From Glaciihabitans sp. (GTDB lineage: Bacteria > Actinomycetota > Actinomycetes > Actinomycetales > Microbacteriaceae): a DNA stretch of 64,000 nucleotides. The translations under genes and the position numbers were made by a program. The notes under the pieces were generated by a model. That model was not told where the DNA came from and ran no database searches. It worked only from the letters and a program-made list of their open reading frames with translations. Location: the NCBI GenBank assembly GCA_025464095.1, contig JAODMF010000004.1, forward strand, positions 345,575 through 409,574. Direction: 5' to 3'. How positions within the stretch are numbered: the first letter of the stretch is position 1; the number at the start of each line of letters is the position of its first letter. Shown piece after piece: positions 45,613 to 54,708 of the stretch.

Positions 45613-46873
45613 CACCGCCGCCGCGCAGCCGGTGCCGGGCGGCTATGCGGAGGCGGATGCGGAACGCTGGCTTCCCGAGAACCACTCGAGCCGGCGCAGC
45701 GATTTCGCCCGGGATCGCGCGCGACTGCTGCACTCCAGCGCGCTTCGGCGGCTGGCGGCGAAGACGCAGGTGCTGAGTCCCGCCGCTGGTCTCGACTTCG
45801 CACGGAACCGGCTGACTCACTCGCTCGAGGTGGCGCAGGTCGGGCGCGAGCTGGCGGAGAGCCTGGGACTCGACCCGGACGTCGTCGACACGGCCTGCCT
45901 CGCCCACGACCTTGGGCATCCACCGTTCGGACACAACGGAGAGCGCGCCCTCAGCGCGTGGGCGGACGACATCGGCGGGTTCGAGGGCAACGCGCAGACC
46001 CTGCGGCTGCTCACGCGCATCGAACCGAAGGTCTTCGGCGACGATGGCCGTAGCTACGGCCTGAATCTCACGCGCGCGAGTCTCGACGCGAGCTGCAAGT
46101 ACCCGTGGCCGGAGGCGCAGGGAATCCCCGACCCCAGCGGGCGCAGCAAGTTCGGCTTCTACGCCGACGACACGCCCGCCTTCGAGTGGCTGCGCGCGGG
46201 GGCTCCCGAGCGCGTGCGCTGCATCGAGGCGCAGGTCATGGACCTCAGCGACGACATCGCCTACTCCGTCCACGACTTCGAGGATGCCGTTGTCAATGAC
46301 TACGTGGACGTCTCGGCGCTCGGTGCCCGCGTCGATCACGACGAACTAGTGAATGCGATGTTCGTCTGGATCGGTGGCGAGATCGACCACGACGAGCTGA
46401 TCGCCGCATTCGATCGCCTCGACAATCTCGACGTCTGGCTCGAAACCTGGGACGGCAGCCGGCGCGCCCAGGGGCGCCTCAAGAACCTCACCAGCCAGTT
46501 AATCGGCCGGTTTGCCGGCGCGGCCATTCAGGCGACGCGGGCGGCTTATCCCCGGGAGTCGCTCATCCGATTCGGGGCGAATGTGATCGTGCCGCGCGAG
46601 ATCCAGGCCGAGATCGCGGTGCTCAAGGGGATCGTCGCGGCGAACGTGATGTCGACGAACGCCCGCAAGCCGATCTACACGCAGCAGCGCGTGCTGCTGG
46701 TCGAGCTCGCAGACCACCTGCTCGCGACCGCGCCTGCGAATCTCGACGCGGGGTTCGCATCCGATTGGGCTGTGGCGGGCACGGACGCCGAGCGGAAGCG
46801 TGTCGTCGTCGACCAGGTCGCCTCGCTCACGGACCAGTCGGCGGTCGCCTGGCACAAGCGGCTCGTCCGCTAA
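45602..46873 (+). CDS. dgt: Deoxyguanosinetriphosphate triphosphohydrolase-like protein
   Basis: HD-domain dNTPase of about 423 residues. Metal ligands are visible in NRLTHSLEVAQVGRELA and CLAHDLGHPPFGHNGE (HD at about residues 102-103). DLSDDIAYSVHDFED supplies the later Asp. The start is GTG 45602 or GTG 45605, both inside the dusB 3' end. It is the usual actinobacterial gene upstream of dnaG. Confidence 0.93.
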   Translation: MVASTAAAQPVPGGYAEADAERWLPENHSSRRSDFARDRARLLHSSALRRLAAKTQVLSPAAGLDFARNRLTHSLEVAQVGRELAESLGLDPDVVDTACLAHDLGHPPFGHNGERALSAWADDIGGFEGNAQTLRLLTRIEPKVFGDDGRSYGLNLTRASLDASCKYPWPEAQGIPDPSGRSKFGFYADDTPAFEWLRAGAPERVRCIEAQVMDLSDDIAYSVHDFEDAVVNDYVDVSALGARVDHDELVNAMFVWIGGEIDHDELIAAFDRLDNLDVWLETWDGSRRAQGRLKNLTSQLIGRFAGAAIQATRAAYPRESLIRFGANVIVPREIQAEIAVLKGIVAANVMSTNARKPIYTQQRVLLVELADHLLATAPANLDAGFASDWAVAGTDAERKRVVVDQVASLTDQSAVAWHKRLVR

Positions 46874-46914
46874 CGGACGCCGGCGCCCTGCCCGCGCCCT
46901 GAACCGCTCGAATC

Positions 46915-47014
46915 TTTCGGAAATTCAGGGCTTTGCACTGGGGGAGCCTGCGGCATCCGCCAGTTAGCAGGCCGCGCGCGGGATGCACGCACGCAATGCC
47001 CTGAATTTCCGAAA
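46915..47014 (+). repeat. Dispersed inverted-arm element (100 bp)
   Basis: Left arm TTTCGGAAATTCAGGG (46915-46930) then CTTTGC; right arm GCAATGCCCTGAATTTCCG (46993-47011) then AAA. It occupies the dgt-dnaG gap. Confidence 0.87.
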
Positions 47015-47078
47015 CACACCGGCGGGAGGGGCCGCGCGAGGGTGGGGAGGCGACCAGCGGCGCGGGCGGTCGCGACCG

Positions 47079-47084
47079 TAGAAT
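47079..47084 (+). promoter_or_regulatory. -10 hexamer TAGAAT of a leaderless promoter (dnaG)
   Basis: TAGAAT lies exactly six bases before GTG 47091. Confidence 0.55.
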
Positions 47085-47090
47085 CGGGCT

Positions 47091-48983
47091 GTGGCAGGCC
47101 TGATTCGACGCAGCGATATCGACGAAGTCCGGGCGCGCACCAACCTCGCCGACATTGTCGGCGACTACGTCACCCTGAAGAACGCCGGCGTCGGGTCGAT
47201 GAAGGGCCTCTGCCCGTTCCACGAGGAGCGCAGCCCCAGCTTCCACGTGCGCCCGCAGGTCGGTTTCTACCACTGCTTCGGATGCGGCGAGGGCGGCGAC
47301 GTCTTTACCTTCCTCCAAAAAATGGACCACGTCACCTTCTCGGAAGCGGTCGAGCGGATGGCTGCCCGCATCGGTTTCGAGCTGCACTACGAAGATGGCG
47401 GACAGGCCTCCGACCACGGCAATCGCGCCCGACTGCTTGCCGCCAACAAGTCTGCGGAAGAATTCTTCATCGCCCAGCTGGCCGACCCCGACGCTGAGCC
47501 GGGGCGGAAGTTCCTCGGCGAGCGCGGCTTCGACCAGTCGGCGGCCGAGCGGTTCGGCGTCGGCTTCGCGCCGCGCGGGGGAGCGCTCGCGAAGCACCTC
47601 AAGACCCTGGGTTACACCGAGGACGAGCTCGTCACCGCGGGCCTGCTCGGGCGTGGCGAGCGCGGCGACGTGTACGACCGCTTCCGCGGCCGGCTGATCT
47701 GGCCGATCCGGGATGTCACCGGGCAGACGCTGGGTTTTGGCGCGCGCAAGCTGCTCGACGACGACAACGGGCCTAAGTACCTGAACACGCCCGAGACGCC
47801 GGTCTACCACAAGAGCCAGGTGCTCTACGGGCTCGATCTCGCCCGCCGCGACATCTCCCGCGGTCGCCAGGTCGTGGTGGTCGAGGGCTACACGGATGTG
47901 ATGGCCTGTCATCTCGCCGGCGTCACGACCGCGGTCGCCACCTGTGGCACATCCTTCGGCGTCGACCACATCAAAATCGTCCGACGGGTGATTGGCGACG
48001 TCGACAACTCGGACACCACCGGAACCGGCGAGGTCATTTTCACCTTCGACCCGGATGACGCGGGCCAGAAGGCCGCCAGCCGCGCGTTCAGCGAGGAGCA
48101 GCGATTTGCCGCCCAGACCTTCGTTGCCGTCGCACCCGACGGTCTCGATCCCTGCGACCTGAGGCTCAACCGCGGGGATGACGCCATCCGCCGCCTGGTC
48201 AACACCCGCAAGCCGATGTTCGAGTTCATGATTCGCCGCAACCTCGCGGGGCACAACCTGGAGACAGTTGAGGGCCGGGTCAGTGCGCTTCGCGCCGCCG
48301 CACCGGTGGTGGCGGGCATCCGCGACCAGGCGCTCAGCGTCGGCTACACCCGCAACCTCGCGGGCTGGCTGGGCATGGACCCGTCCGAGGTCGCGCGAGC
48401 CGTCGCATCCGCCGTCCGGGCCGCAGCGACCGCGAAGCCCGCTGAGCCGCGCCGCGAATTCGATCGGTCGGCCAGCGCGACTCCGGCACCGCCGGTGCAG
48501 GAGGAGACCGGTCCCTCGCTGATGCACCTGCCCACAGACCCCGCCACCCGGCTGGAACGCGACGCGGTGATGGCGATGCTGCAGCATCCGGATGCCGTCG
48601 GCCGTGACCTTGCCGCCCGCGCCTCCGGGGTGCGCTTCGCCAACGAGACGCTCGCCGTCGTGCGTGACGCGATCGCGACCAGCCTTGACGCCCTCGAACG
48701 GCAGGACTGGCTGGCCACCGTGCTGGCGGAGGTCCCCGCCTCGTTCACGACGCTCGTGCAACAGCTCGCGGTTGCTCCCATCCCCGCGCGGGAAGACAAG
48801 ATGGGCGGCTACTGCCAGGGCGTAACGATCGATCTCATCGACCGCGACCTGCTGCGGCGCAAGGCGGAACTGCTCGGAGCGCTGCAGCGAACGGATGCGG
48901 CAACGGATGCGGAAAGGCGCGGACAGTTGCAGCGCGAGCTGATGAATATCGAGACCGAGCGCCGGGCGCTGCGCGCCGACTGA
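47091..48983 (+). CDS. dnaG: DNA primase
   Basis: Synthesises RNA primers at the replication fork; 630 residues. The CHC2 zinc finger uses C41, H44, C62 and C65 (CPFHEERSPS and YHCFGCGEGG). The primase core follows with FRGRLIWPIRD, the TOPRIM motif VVVEGYTDVMACH (about 265) and the acidic FDPDDAGQKA (about 323). The C-terminal helicase-binding region covers about 470-630, with a variable linker before it. The start GTG MAGLIRRSDIDEVR is typical. Confidence 0.96.
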   Translation: MAGLIRRSDIDEVRARTNLADIVGDYVTLKNAGVGSMKGLCPFHEERSPSFHVRPQVGFYHCFGCGEGGDVFTFLQKMDHVTFSEAVERMAARIGFELHYEDGGQASDHGNRARLLAANKSAEEFFIAQLADPDAEPGRKFLGERGFDQSAAERFGVGFAPRGGALAKHLKTLGYTEDELVTAGLLGRGERGDVYDRFRGRLIWPIRDVTGQTLGFGARKLLDDDNGPKYLNTPETPVYHKSQVLYGLDLARRDISRGRQVVVVEGYTDVMACHLAGVTTAVATCGTSFGVDHIKIVRRVIGDVDNSDTTGTGEVIFTFDPDDAGQKAASRAFSEEQRFAAQTFVAVAPDGLDPCDLRLNRGDDAIRRLVNTRKPMFEFMIRRNLAGHNLETVEGRVSALRAAAPVVAGIRDQALSVGYTRNLAGWLGMDPSEVARAVASAVRAAATAKPAEPRREFDRSASATPAPPVQEETGPSLMHLPTDPATRLERDAVMAMLQHPDAVGRDLAARASGVRFANETLAVVRDAIATSLDALERQDWLATVLAEVPASFTTLVQQLAVAPIPAREDKMGGYCQGVTIDLIDRDLLRRKAELLGALQRTDAATDAERRGQLQRELMNIETERRALRAD

Positions 48984-49119
48984 GCGGCACTGAGCCTCAC
49001 AGAGCCCTCGAATCGCACGAGATCGGCACGTTACCTTCCTGTAAAGATTGGTACTGAGAGGCCCTCGACAGTGGAGGCTCCCGCACGCTCTGTGTTACAC
49101 CTGATCAACAGCAAAGAAT

Positions 49120-49148
49120 GGCCCGCCTTTGTGCGGGCCGTTGTATTT
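49120..49148 (+). terminator. Hairpin upstream of the second binding-protein gene
   Basis: GGCCCGC (49120-49126) pairs with GCGGGCC (49133-49139) across CTTTGT, followed by GTTGTATTT. It may end dnaG readthrough or act in the leader of the importer operon. The rest of the 196-base gap shows no gene. Confidence 0.55.
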
Positions 49149-49179
49149 CTCTTGCACTCATCAGAAAGAGGTCCCGGAT

Positions 49180-50805
49180 ATGACATCCGCACCCAAGAAC
49201 GGCCGGCGTCTTCTCGCCGTTGTCGCAGGCACCGCGGCCGTTGCGCTCGCGCTCGTCGGCTGCGCCGGAGCCGGCAGCGGCACCGCTGTCGCCAAGTCCC
49301 TGATCGTCGGCACGACCGACGTCGTCACGTTCCTCGACCCGGCCGGCTCGTACGACAACGGTTCGCTTGCCGTGCAGACGCAGGTCTTTCCGTACCTGTT
49401 CGACTCGCCCGTCGGCTCGTCGACACCGACGCCCGACATCGCGGCGTCCGGTTCGTTCACCTCGCCCACGCAGTTCACCGTCAAGCTGAAGAAGGGCCTG
49501 AAGTTTGCGAATGGCCATGACCTCACGTCGTCTGACGTGAAGTTCTCCTTCGACCGCCAGACCAAAATCGCGGACCCGAACGGCCCGTCGTACCTGCTGG
49601 CCAACATCGCCACCACGGCAGCGCCCGACCCGCTCACGGTCGTCTTCACGCTGAAGGCTCCGAACGACCAGACCTTTGTCGGGGTTCTTTCGAGCCCCGC
49701 AGGCCCGATCGTCGACGAGCAGGTCTTCTCGCCCGACAAGGTCACCTCTGACGCGGATATCGTCAAGGGCAAGGCGTTTGCCGGCCAGTACTCGATCTCG
49801 AGCTACAAGTTCAACAACCTCGTGCGCTTCACCGCGTTCGCCGGCTACAAGGGCAACAAGGGCGTCGCAAAGACGCAGAACGTCGACCTGAAGTACTACA
49901 CCTCCGCCTCGAACCTGAAGCTCGATGTGCAGCAGGGCAACATCGACGTCGCGTACCGCTCGCTGTCAGCCACCGACGTCGCCAGCCTGAAGGGTGACAA
50001 GAACGTCAAGGTTCACCTCGGCCCTGGTGGAGAAATCCGCTACATCGTGTTCGACTTCGACACGCAGCCCTTCGGAACGAAGACGGCGAACGCCGACCCC
50101 GCCAAGGCTCTTGCTGTTCGCCAGGCCGCGGCTGACCTGATCGACCGCGATGCGATCGCGACGCAGGTGTACAAGGGAACGTACACGCCGCTGTACTCCT
50201 ACGTGCCCCAGGGCGTCGACGGAGCGACCACGGTGCTGAAGGACCTCTACGGAACGAACGGAAAGCCGGATGCCGCCAAGGCGAAGGCCGCTCTCGACGC
50301 CGCAGGCGTTGCGACCCCGGTCAAGCTCAGCCTGCAGTACGTGCAGGACGGCCACTACGGTCCCTCCTCTGCCGAGGAGTACGCGCTCGTCAAGAGCCAG
50401 CTTGAGGCAACCGGGCTGTTCGCCGTCGACCTGAAGGCCACCGAGTATGTCACCTACAACAAGGACCGCGTCAAGGACGTATACCCGGCCTACCAGCTTG
50501 GATGGTTCCCCGACTACGCGGACGCCGACAACTACCTCTCGCCGTTCTTCTCGAAGAGCAACTTCCTCGTGAACCACTACGACAACGCCGAGGTCCAGGC
50601 CGCGATCACAAAGGAAGCGACCGAAACGGATCCCGCCGCCCGCAAGGCCGAGATCCAGGATGTCCAGGCCAAGGTGGCCGCCGACCTCTCCACCCTGCCG
50701 TTGCTGCAGGGCTCTCAGGTCGCGGTCGCCGGCTCGAAGGTGCAGGGAGTGACCCTGGACGGCTCGTTCAAGTTCCGCTTCGGTGGGTTGTACAAGAGCA
50801 AGTAA
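49180..50805 (+). CDS. ABC transporter substrate-binding lipoprotein, family 5
   Basis: 541 residues. The start at 49180 follows AAAGAGG with eight bases spacing. A lipoprotein signal MTSAPKNGRRLLAVV with lipobox LVGC (about residues 25-28) is clear. The SBP_bac_5 core includes LKKGLKFANGHDLTSSDVKFSFDRQ (about 103-127). The C-terminal domain has AYQLGWFPDYADADNYLSPFF, a segment typical of peptide-binding DppA/OppA homologues. It begins a five-gene operon and is separated from the permeases by a terminator. Peptides are the likely ligand. Confidence 0.93.
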   Translation: MTSAPKNGRRLLAVVAGTAAVALALVGCAGAGSGTAVAKSLIVGTTDVVTFLDPAGSYDNGSLAVQTQVFPYLFDSPVGSSTPTPDIAASGSFTSPTQFTVKLKKGLKFANGHDLTSSDVKFSFDRQTKIADPNGPSYLLANIATTAAPDPLTVVFTLKAPNDQTFVGVLSSPAGPIVDEQVFSPDKVTSDADIVKGKAFAGQYSISSYKFNNLVRFTAFAGYKGNKGVAKTQNVDLKYYTSASNLKLDVQQGNIDVAYRSLSATDVASLKGDKNVKVHLGPGGEIRYIVFDFDTQPFGTKTANADPAKALAVRQAAADLIDRDAIATQVYKGTYTPLYSYVPQGVDGATTVLKDLYGTNGKPDAAKAKAALDAAGVATPVKLSLQYVQDGHYGPSSAEEYALVKSQLEATGLFAVDLKATEYVTYNKDRVKDVYPAYQLGWFPDYADADNYLSPFFSKSNFLVNHYDNAEVQAAITKEATETDPAARKAEIQDVQAKVAADLSTLPLLQGSQVAVAGSKVQGVTLDGSFKFRFGGLYKSK

Positions 50806-50845
50806 GGAACCGAAAAGCACCCAAGCTATAATTTTCTGTAGCTCG

Positions 50846-50892
50846 ATCGGGGCGGCGCGCACTCTGCGCGTCGTCCCGATTGTTTCTCTCTT
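50846..50892 (+). terminator. Hairpin terminator after the binding-protein gene
   Basis: A 16-bp stem (50846-50861 with 50865-50880, two G:U pairs, loop CTC) is followed by TGTTTCTCTCTT. It repeats the layout of the first importer: strong binding-protein expression, partial readthrough into permeases. Confidence 0.78.
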
Positions 50893-50906
50893 GTCGTTAG
50901 GTATGT

Positions 50907-51998
50907 ATGAGCTCGACGGTCGCCGCGGATCTCACCCCGCCTCCTTCGGGCACCGTAGGTCGGAAGCCACGCGGCGGTAACCCACTGGTGCGCTACATCG
51001 TCGTGCGGTTCCTGCTGATCTTCCCGACGATTTTCATCCTCGTGAGCATCGTGTTCGTGGTCATGCGGGTTATCGGTGACCCGATCACGGCGGCCATGGG
51101 CGGCCGCCTGACGCCTGACCAGCTCGCCCAGCGCATCCATGCAGCCGGATACGACCGGCCCATCATCGTGCAGTACGTCGAGTACATCGGCCAGGTCTTC
51201 ACCGGCAACTTCGGTACCTCCATCACCGATGGCCGGCCGATCATCACCATCATCGGCACCTACGGGGGCGCAACGCTCGAGCTCGCGATCTATGCGCTGA
51301 TCGTCGCGCTGGTCGTCGGAATCCCGCTGGGCATGGTCGCCGCCTACTTCCGTGACCGCTGGCCCGACGCGATTCTCCGCATTCTCGCCATCCTCTGGTA
51401 CGCGACGCCGGTGTTCTTCGTCGGCCTGCTGCTCAAGCTGGTGTTCTCGGTGTGGCTCGACATCCTGCCGGTCGCGGGCCGGGCATCCACCCGCACGGAG
51501 CTTGACCTGGACGCGCTGCCGCATCCGACCGGCATCTACCTGATCGACGCCTTCCAGCTGGGCGACCCGAATGCGATCGGCGACGTTCTGGCGCATGCCG
51601 TGCTGCCGGGCCTGGCCCTCGGATTCCTCACCGCGGGGATCTTCCTGCGACTGACGCGAACCAACGTCATCGGCACGCTGTCGATGGACTACGTGGATGC
51701 TGCGCGCTCCCGCGGCGTGAGCGAATACCGCCTGGTGCGCAAGCACGCGTTCAAGCCGGCACTGATTCCCGTGATCACCGTCATCGGCCTGCAGATCGCG
51801 CTGCTGCTCGGAGGTGCCGTGCTCACGGAGACCACGTTCGAGTGGAAGGGCCTCGGCTTTGAGCTGGCGCAGTACCTCGGCTCGCGCGACTTCGTCGCGG
51901 TGCAGGGGATTGTTGCGCTTCTTGCCGTGATCGTTGCTGTCACCAACTTCATCGTCGACATCATCGCCGCGCTCATCGACCCGCGAGTGAGGTACTGA
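50907..51998 (+). CDS. ABC transporter permease, DppB-like
   Basis: Membrane subunit of 363 residues. An N-terminal cytoplasmic tail of about 28 residues is followed by the first helix (YIVVRFLLIFPTIFILVSIVFVV) and the conserved IGDPITAAMGG segment. The coupling loop reads DYVDAARSRGVSEYRLVRKHAFKPALIP (about 258-285). Its stop shares a base with the next start. Confidence 0.94.
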   Translation: MSSTVAADLTPPPSGTVGRKPRGGNPLVRYIVVRFLLIFPTIFILVSIVFVVMRVIGDPITAAMGGRLTPDQLAQRIHAAGYDRPIIVQYVEYIGQVFTGNFGTSITDGRPIITIIGTYGGATLELAIYALIVALVVGIPLGMVAAYFRDRWPDAILRILAILWYATPVFFVGLLLKLVFSVWLDILPVAGRASTRTELDLDALPHPTGIYLIDAFQLGDPNAIGDVLAHAVLPGLALGFLTAGIFLRLTRTNVIGTLSMDYVDAARSRGVSEYRLVRKHAFKPALIPVITVIGLQIALLLGGAVLTETTFEWKGLGFELAQYLGSRDFVAVQGIVALLAVIVAVTNFIVDIIAALIDPRVRY

Positions 51999-53029
51999 TG
52001 ACCGAGCCAGTAGTTGTACGACGGGGATCCGTCTGGTCGCGCCTGCCCGTCCTGCGCCAGCTTCGCCAGAGCGTCGGCCTCCAGCGCGGGATGCTGATCG
52101 TCGGCCTCGTCATCTCCGTCGCGTTTGTCCTGACCGCGATTTTCGCCCCGATTCTCGCGCCATACGGCTACGCGCAGTTGCAGGATGCCCAAGGCAACTT
52201 CGGCGCCCAGGATCCGCCCGGCGGCAAGCACCTGCTCGGCACCACCGTCGGTGGCTACGACGTGCTCTCCCGGGTGATCTGGGGGGCCCAGACGGCGCTG
52301 CTCGCGATCATCATCGCCGTCGTTCTCTCGGTGTTCCTGGGAATCCTGCTCGGCGTCATCTCCGGCTACCTCGGTGGCTGGCTCGATCGCGTGCTCGTCG
52401 TGATCGCCGACGCGGTCTACGCCTTCCCGACCCTTCTGCTCGCGATCGTGTCGGCCATCATCATCAGCGGCGGCCAGTCGAACCTGTGGGGCGGCATCCT
52501 CGCCTCCGGAGTTTCGATCACCGTCGTCTTCATCCCGCAGTACTTCCGCGTGATCCGCGCCGAGGCGGTGCGCATCAAATCGGAGGCCTACGTCGAATCG
52601 GCGAAGGTTGTCGGAACGAGCGTCCTGCGAATCATGCTGCGTCACGTGCTCCGCAACGCGACCCGATCGCTTCCGCTCATCATCACGCTGAATGCGTCGG
52701 AGGCCATCTTCACGCTGGCCGCACTCGGCTTTCTCGGCTTCGGCATCGAGCCGAACTCGGCGGCGGAGTGGGGATACGACCTCAACAAGTCGATCTCGGA
52801 TGTCACCAGCGGTATCTGGTGGACGTCGATCTTCCCCGGTCTCGCGATCGTTCTCGTGGTGCTGGGTGTCACGCTCGTCGGTGAGAGCCTCAACGACCTC
52901 GCCGATCCGCGCCTGCGCACTCGCCGCCGGGCAACCGGCGCACCGGTCACCACCGCGGATGTCAGCGTCGTTCCGGGCGGCACCCTCGACGCGGTGACCA
53001 TCACCGACGGTCTGGAGCCCCGATCATGA
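51998..53029 (+). CDS. ABC transporter permease, DppC-like
   Basis: Membrane subunit of 343 residues. Conserved features are the first helix after a 30-residue tail, ILAPYGYAQLQD, HLLGTTVGGYDVLSRVIWG (about 77-95) and the coupling loop KSEAYVESAKVVGTSVLRIMLRHVLRN. The final VVPGGTLDAVTITDGLEPRS tail is variable. It is coupled to both neighbours by overlaps. Confidence 0.94.
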   Translation: MTEPVVVRRGSVWSRLPVLRQLRQSVGLQRGMLIVGLVISVAFVLTAIFAPILAPYGYAQLQDAQGNFGAQDPPGGKHLLGTTVGGYDVLSRVIWGAQTALLAIIIAVVLSVFLGILLGVISGYLGGWLDRVLVVIADAVYAFPTLLLAIVSAIIISGGQSNLWGGILASGVSITVVFIPQYFRVIRAEAVRIKSEAYVESAKVVGTSVLRIMLRHVLRNATRSLPLIITLNASEAIFTLAALGFLGFGIEPNSAAEWGYDLNKSISDVTSGIWWTSIFPGLAIVLVVLGVTLVGESLNDLADPRLRTRRRATGAPVTTADVSVVPGGTLDAVTITDGLEPRS

Positions 53030-54708
53030 CGCACGTCGCGCCCATCAAAGACGTAGTCGACATCGAGAACCTGGTCATCACCTTCGCGACAGACGGCGAG
53101 CCGGTTCGTGCCGTTGACGGCGTGAGCCTGTCCGTGAAGTCGGGCGAGGTGCTCGCGATCGTGGGGGAGTCCGGCAGCGGCAAGACCGTCACGGCCAAGG
53201 CGATCCTCGGCCTGCTGCCGGAGACAGCCACACGATCGGGTGTGGTTCTGCTCGGTGCCAACGACGTCATCCAGTTGAGCCCGAAGCAGTTGCGGGCGAT
53301 CCGTGGCGTGGATGTCGCCATGGTCTTCCAGGAGCCGTCGACCGCGCTCAACCCGGTGTACACCGTCGGCTGGCAGATCGCGGAGGGCCTCCGCGCCCAC
53401 GGCAAGCTGTCGAAGAAGCAGGCACGCGCGAAGGCCATCGAGATTCTCGGCAAGGTGGGCATCCCCGATCCTGAACATCGCGTCGACTATTACCCACACC
53501 AGTTCTCTGGCGGCCAGAAGCAGCGGGTCGTTATCGCTATGGCGCTCGTGCTCGAGCCTGAGGTCATCGTCGCGGACGAACCGACCACCGCGCTCGACGT
53601 CACGGTGCAGGCGGAGATCCTCGACCTGTTGCGCCGTTGCCGCGACGAATTCGGCGCGGCGATCGTGCTCATCACGCACAACATGGGCGTCGTCGCCGAT
53701 CTCGCCGACCGGGTCGCCGTCATGTACAACGGCAAGGTCGTCGAAGAAGCGGATGCCGTCACCCTCTTCTCCCATCCGAAAGACGCGTACACCCAGCGCC
53801 TGCTCGCCGCCGTACCGAAGCTCGGCACTGGCGTTTCGCAGACGCGCGAGCGCGCCGCAGCGCGCCCGAAGCAGGAACTGGCACCGGTTGTCCAGGCGAC
53901 GAACCTGGTGATCGAGTACCCGGGGCGGTTCGGGGCCAAGGGATTCCGCGCGGTGGACGACGTCAGTTTTTCGATCCACGCGGGCGAGGTGCTCGGTCTC
54001 GTTGGCGAGAGTGGTTCCGGTAAGACGACGATTGGTCGCGCGATCGGTGGCCTCACGAGGATCACCGACGGATCGCTCACCGTGCTCGGCCAGGAAATGC
54101 TCGGCGTTCGCGAGCGTAACTTTCGCCCGCTGCGCAGCCGCATCGGTTTCGTATTCCAGGACCCGGCGTCCAGCTTCAACCCGCTCCTGAGCATCGCGGA
54201 GTGCGTCGCCGAGCCGCTCATCGTGCACGGCAGGGCGAAGGATGCCGCTTCCGCGCGCCCACGGGTCAACGAGCTGCTCGAGGCGGTCCAGCTGCCTCGC
54301 GCGTTCGGCGACCGTTTTCCGCACGAACTCAGCGGTGGACAGCGACAGCGCGCGAGTCTCGCCCGGTCCCTCGCTCTCGAGCCGGAACTGCTGATCGCGG
54401 ACGAACCGACCAGCGCACTGGACGTCTCCGTGCAGGCGCGCGTGCTCGAACTGTTCGCAGAGCTGCAGAAGGAATTCGGATTCGCAGCGCTGTTCATCAG
54501 CCACGATCTGGCCGTTGTCGACCTCCTCGCCGATCGCATTGCAGTGCTCTACCAGGGCAAACTGGTGGAGGAGGGAACGGGGGCAGAAGTGCTCGTCGCC
54601 CCCAAGCATCCATACACCCAGCGGCTGCTAGCCTCTCTTCCAGTGCCGGACCCGGCCGAACAGGCAAGCCGGCGGGAGCTGCTGCGAGCTTTGGGGGGAA
54701 CCACATGA
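53026..54708 (+). CDS. Fused double ABC ATPase (DppD-DppF type)
   Basis: 560 residues with two complete nucleotide-binding domains in one chain. The first has GESGSGKTVT (about residues 46-55), FSGGQKQRVVIAMAL (about 161) and VIVADEPTTALD (about 182). The second has GESGSGKTTIG (about 327), [15 protein letters not shown] (about 440) and LLIADEPTSALD (about 461). Each half keeps an oligopeptide-type tail. It should be enough by itself to drive the two permeases, which makes the third ATPase downstream notable. Confidence 0.95.
   Translation: MTHVAPIKDVVDIENLVITFATDGEPVRAVDGVSLSVKSGEVLAIVGESGSGKTVTAKAILGLLPETATRSGVVLLGANDVIQLSPKQLRAIRGVDVAMVFQEPSTALNPVYTVGWQIAEGLRAHGKLSKKQARAKAIEILGKVGIPDPEHRVDYYPHQFSGGQKQRVVIAMALVLEPEVIVADEPTTALDVTVQAEILDLLRRCRDEFGAAIVLITHNMGVVADLADRVAVMYNGKVVEEADAVTLFSHPKDAYTQRLLAAVPKLGTGVSQTRERAAARPKQELAPVVQATNLVIEYPGRFGAKGFRAVDDVSFSIHAGEVLGLVGESGSGKTTIGRAIGGLTRITDGSLTVLGQEMLGVRERNFRPLRSRIGFVFQDPASSFNPLLSIAECVAEPLIVHGRAKDAASARPRVNELLEAVQLPRAFGDRFPHELSGGQRQRASLARSLALEPELLIADEPTSALDVSVQARVLELFAELQKEFGFAALFISHDLAVVDLLADRIAVLYQGKLVEEGTGAEVLVAPKHPYTQRLLASLPVPDPAEQASRRELLRALGGTT

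Noticed and set aside
52642..54609. 655-codon minus-strand open frame opposite the fused ABC ATPase
   Set aside because: Antisense shadow of a gene with two complete sets of ABC motifs.
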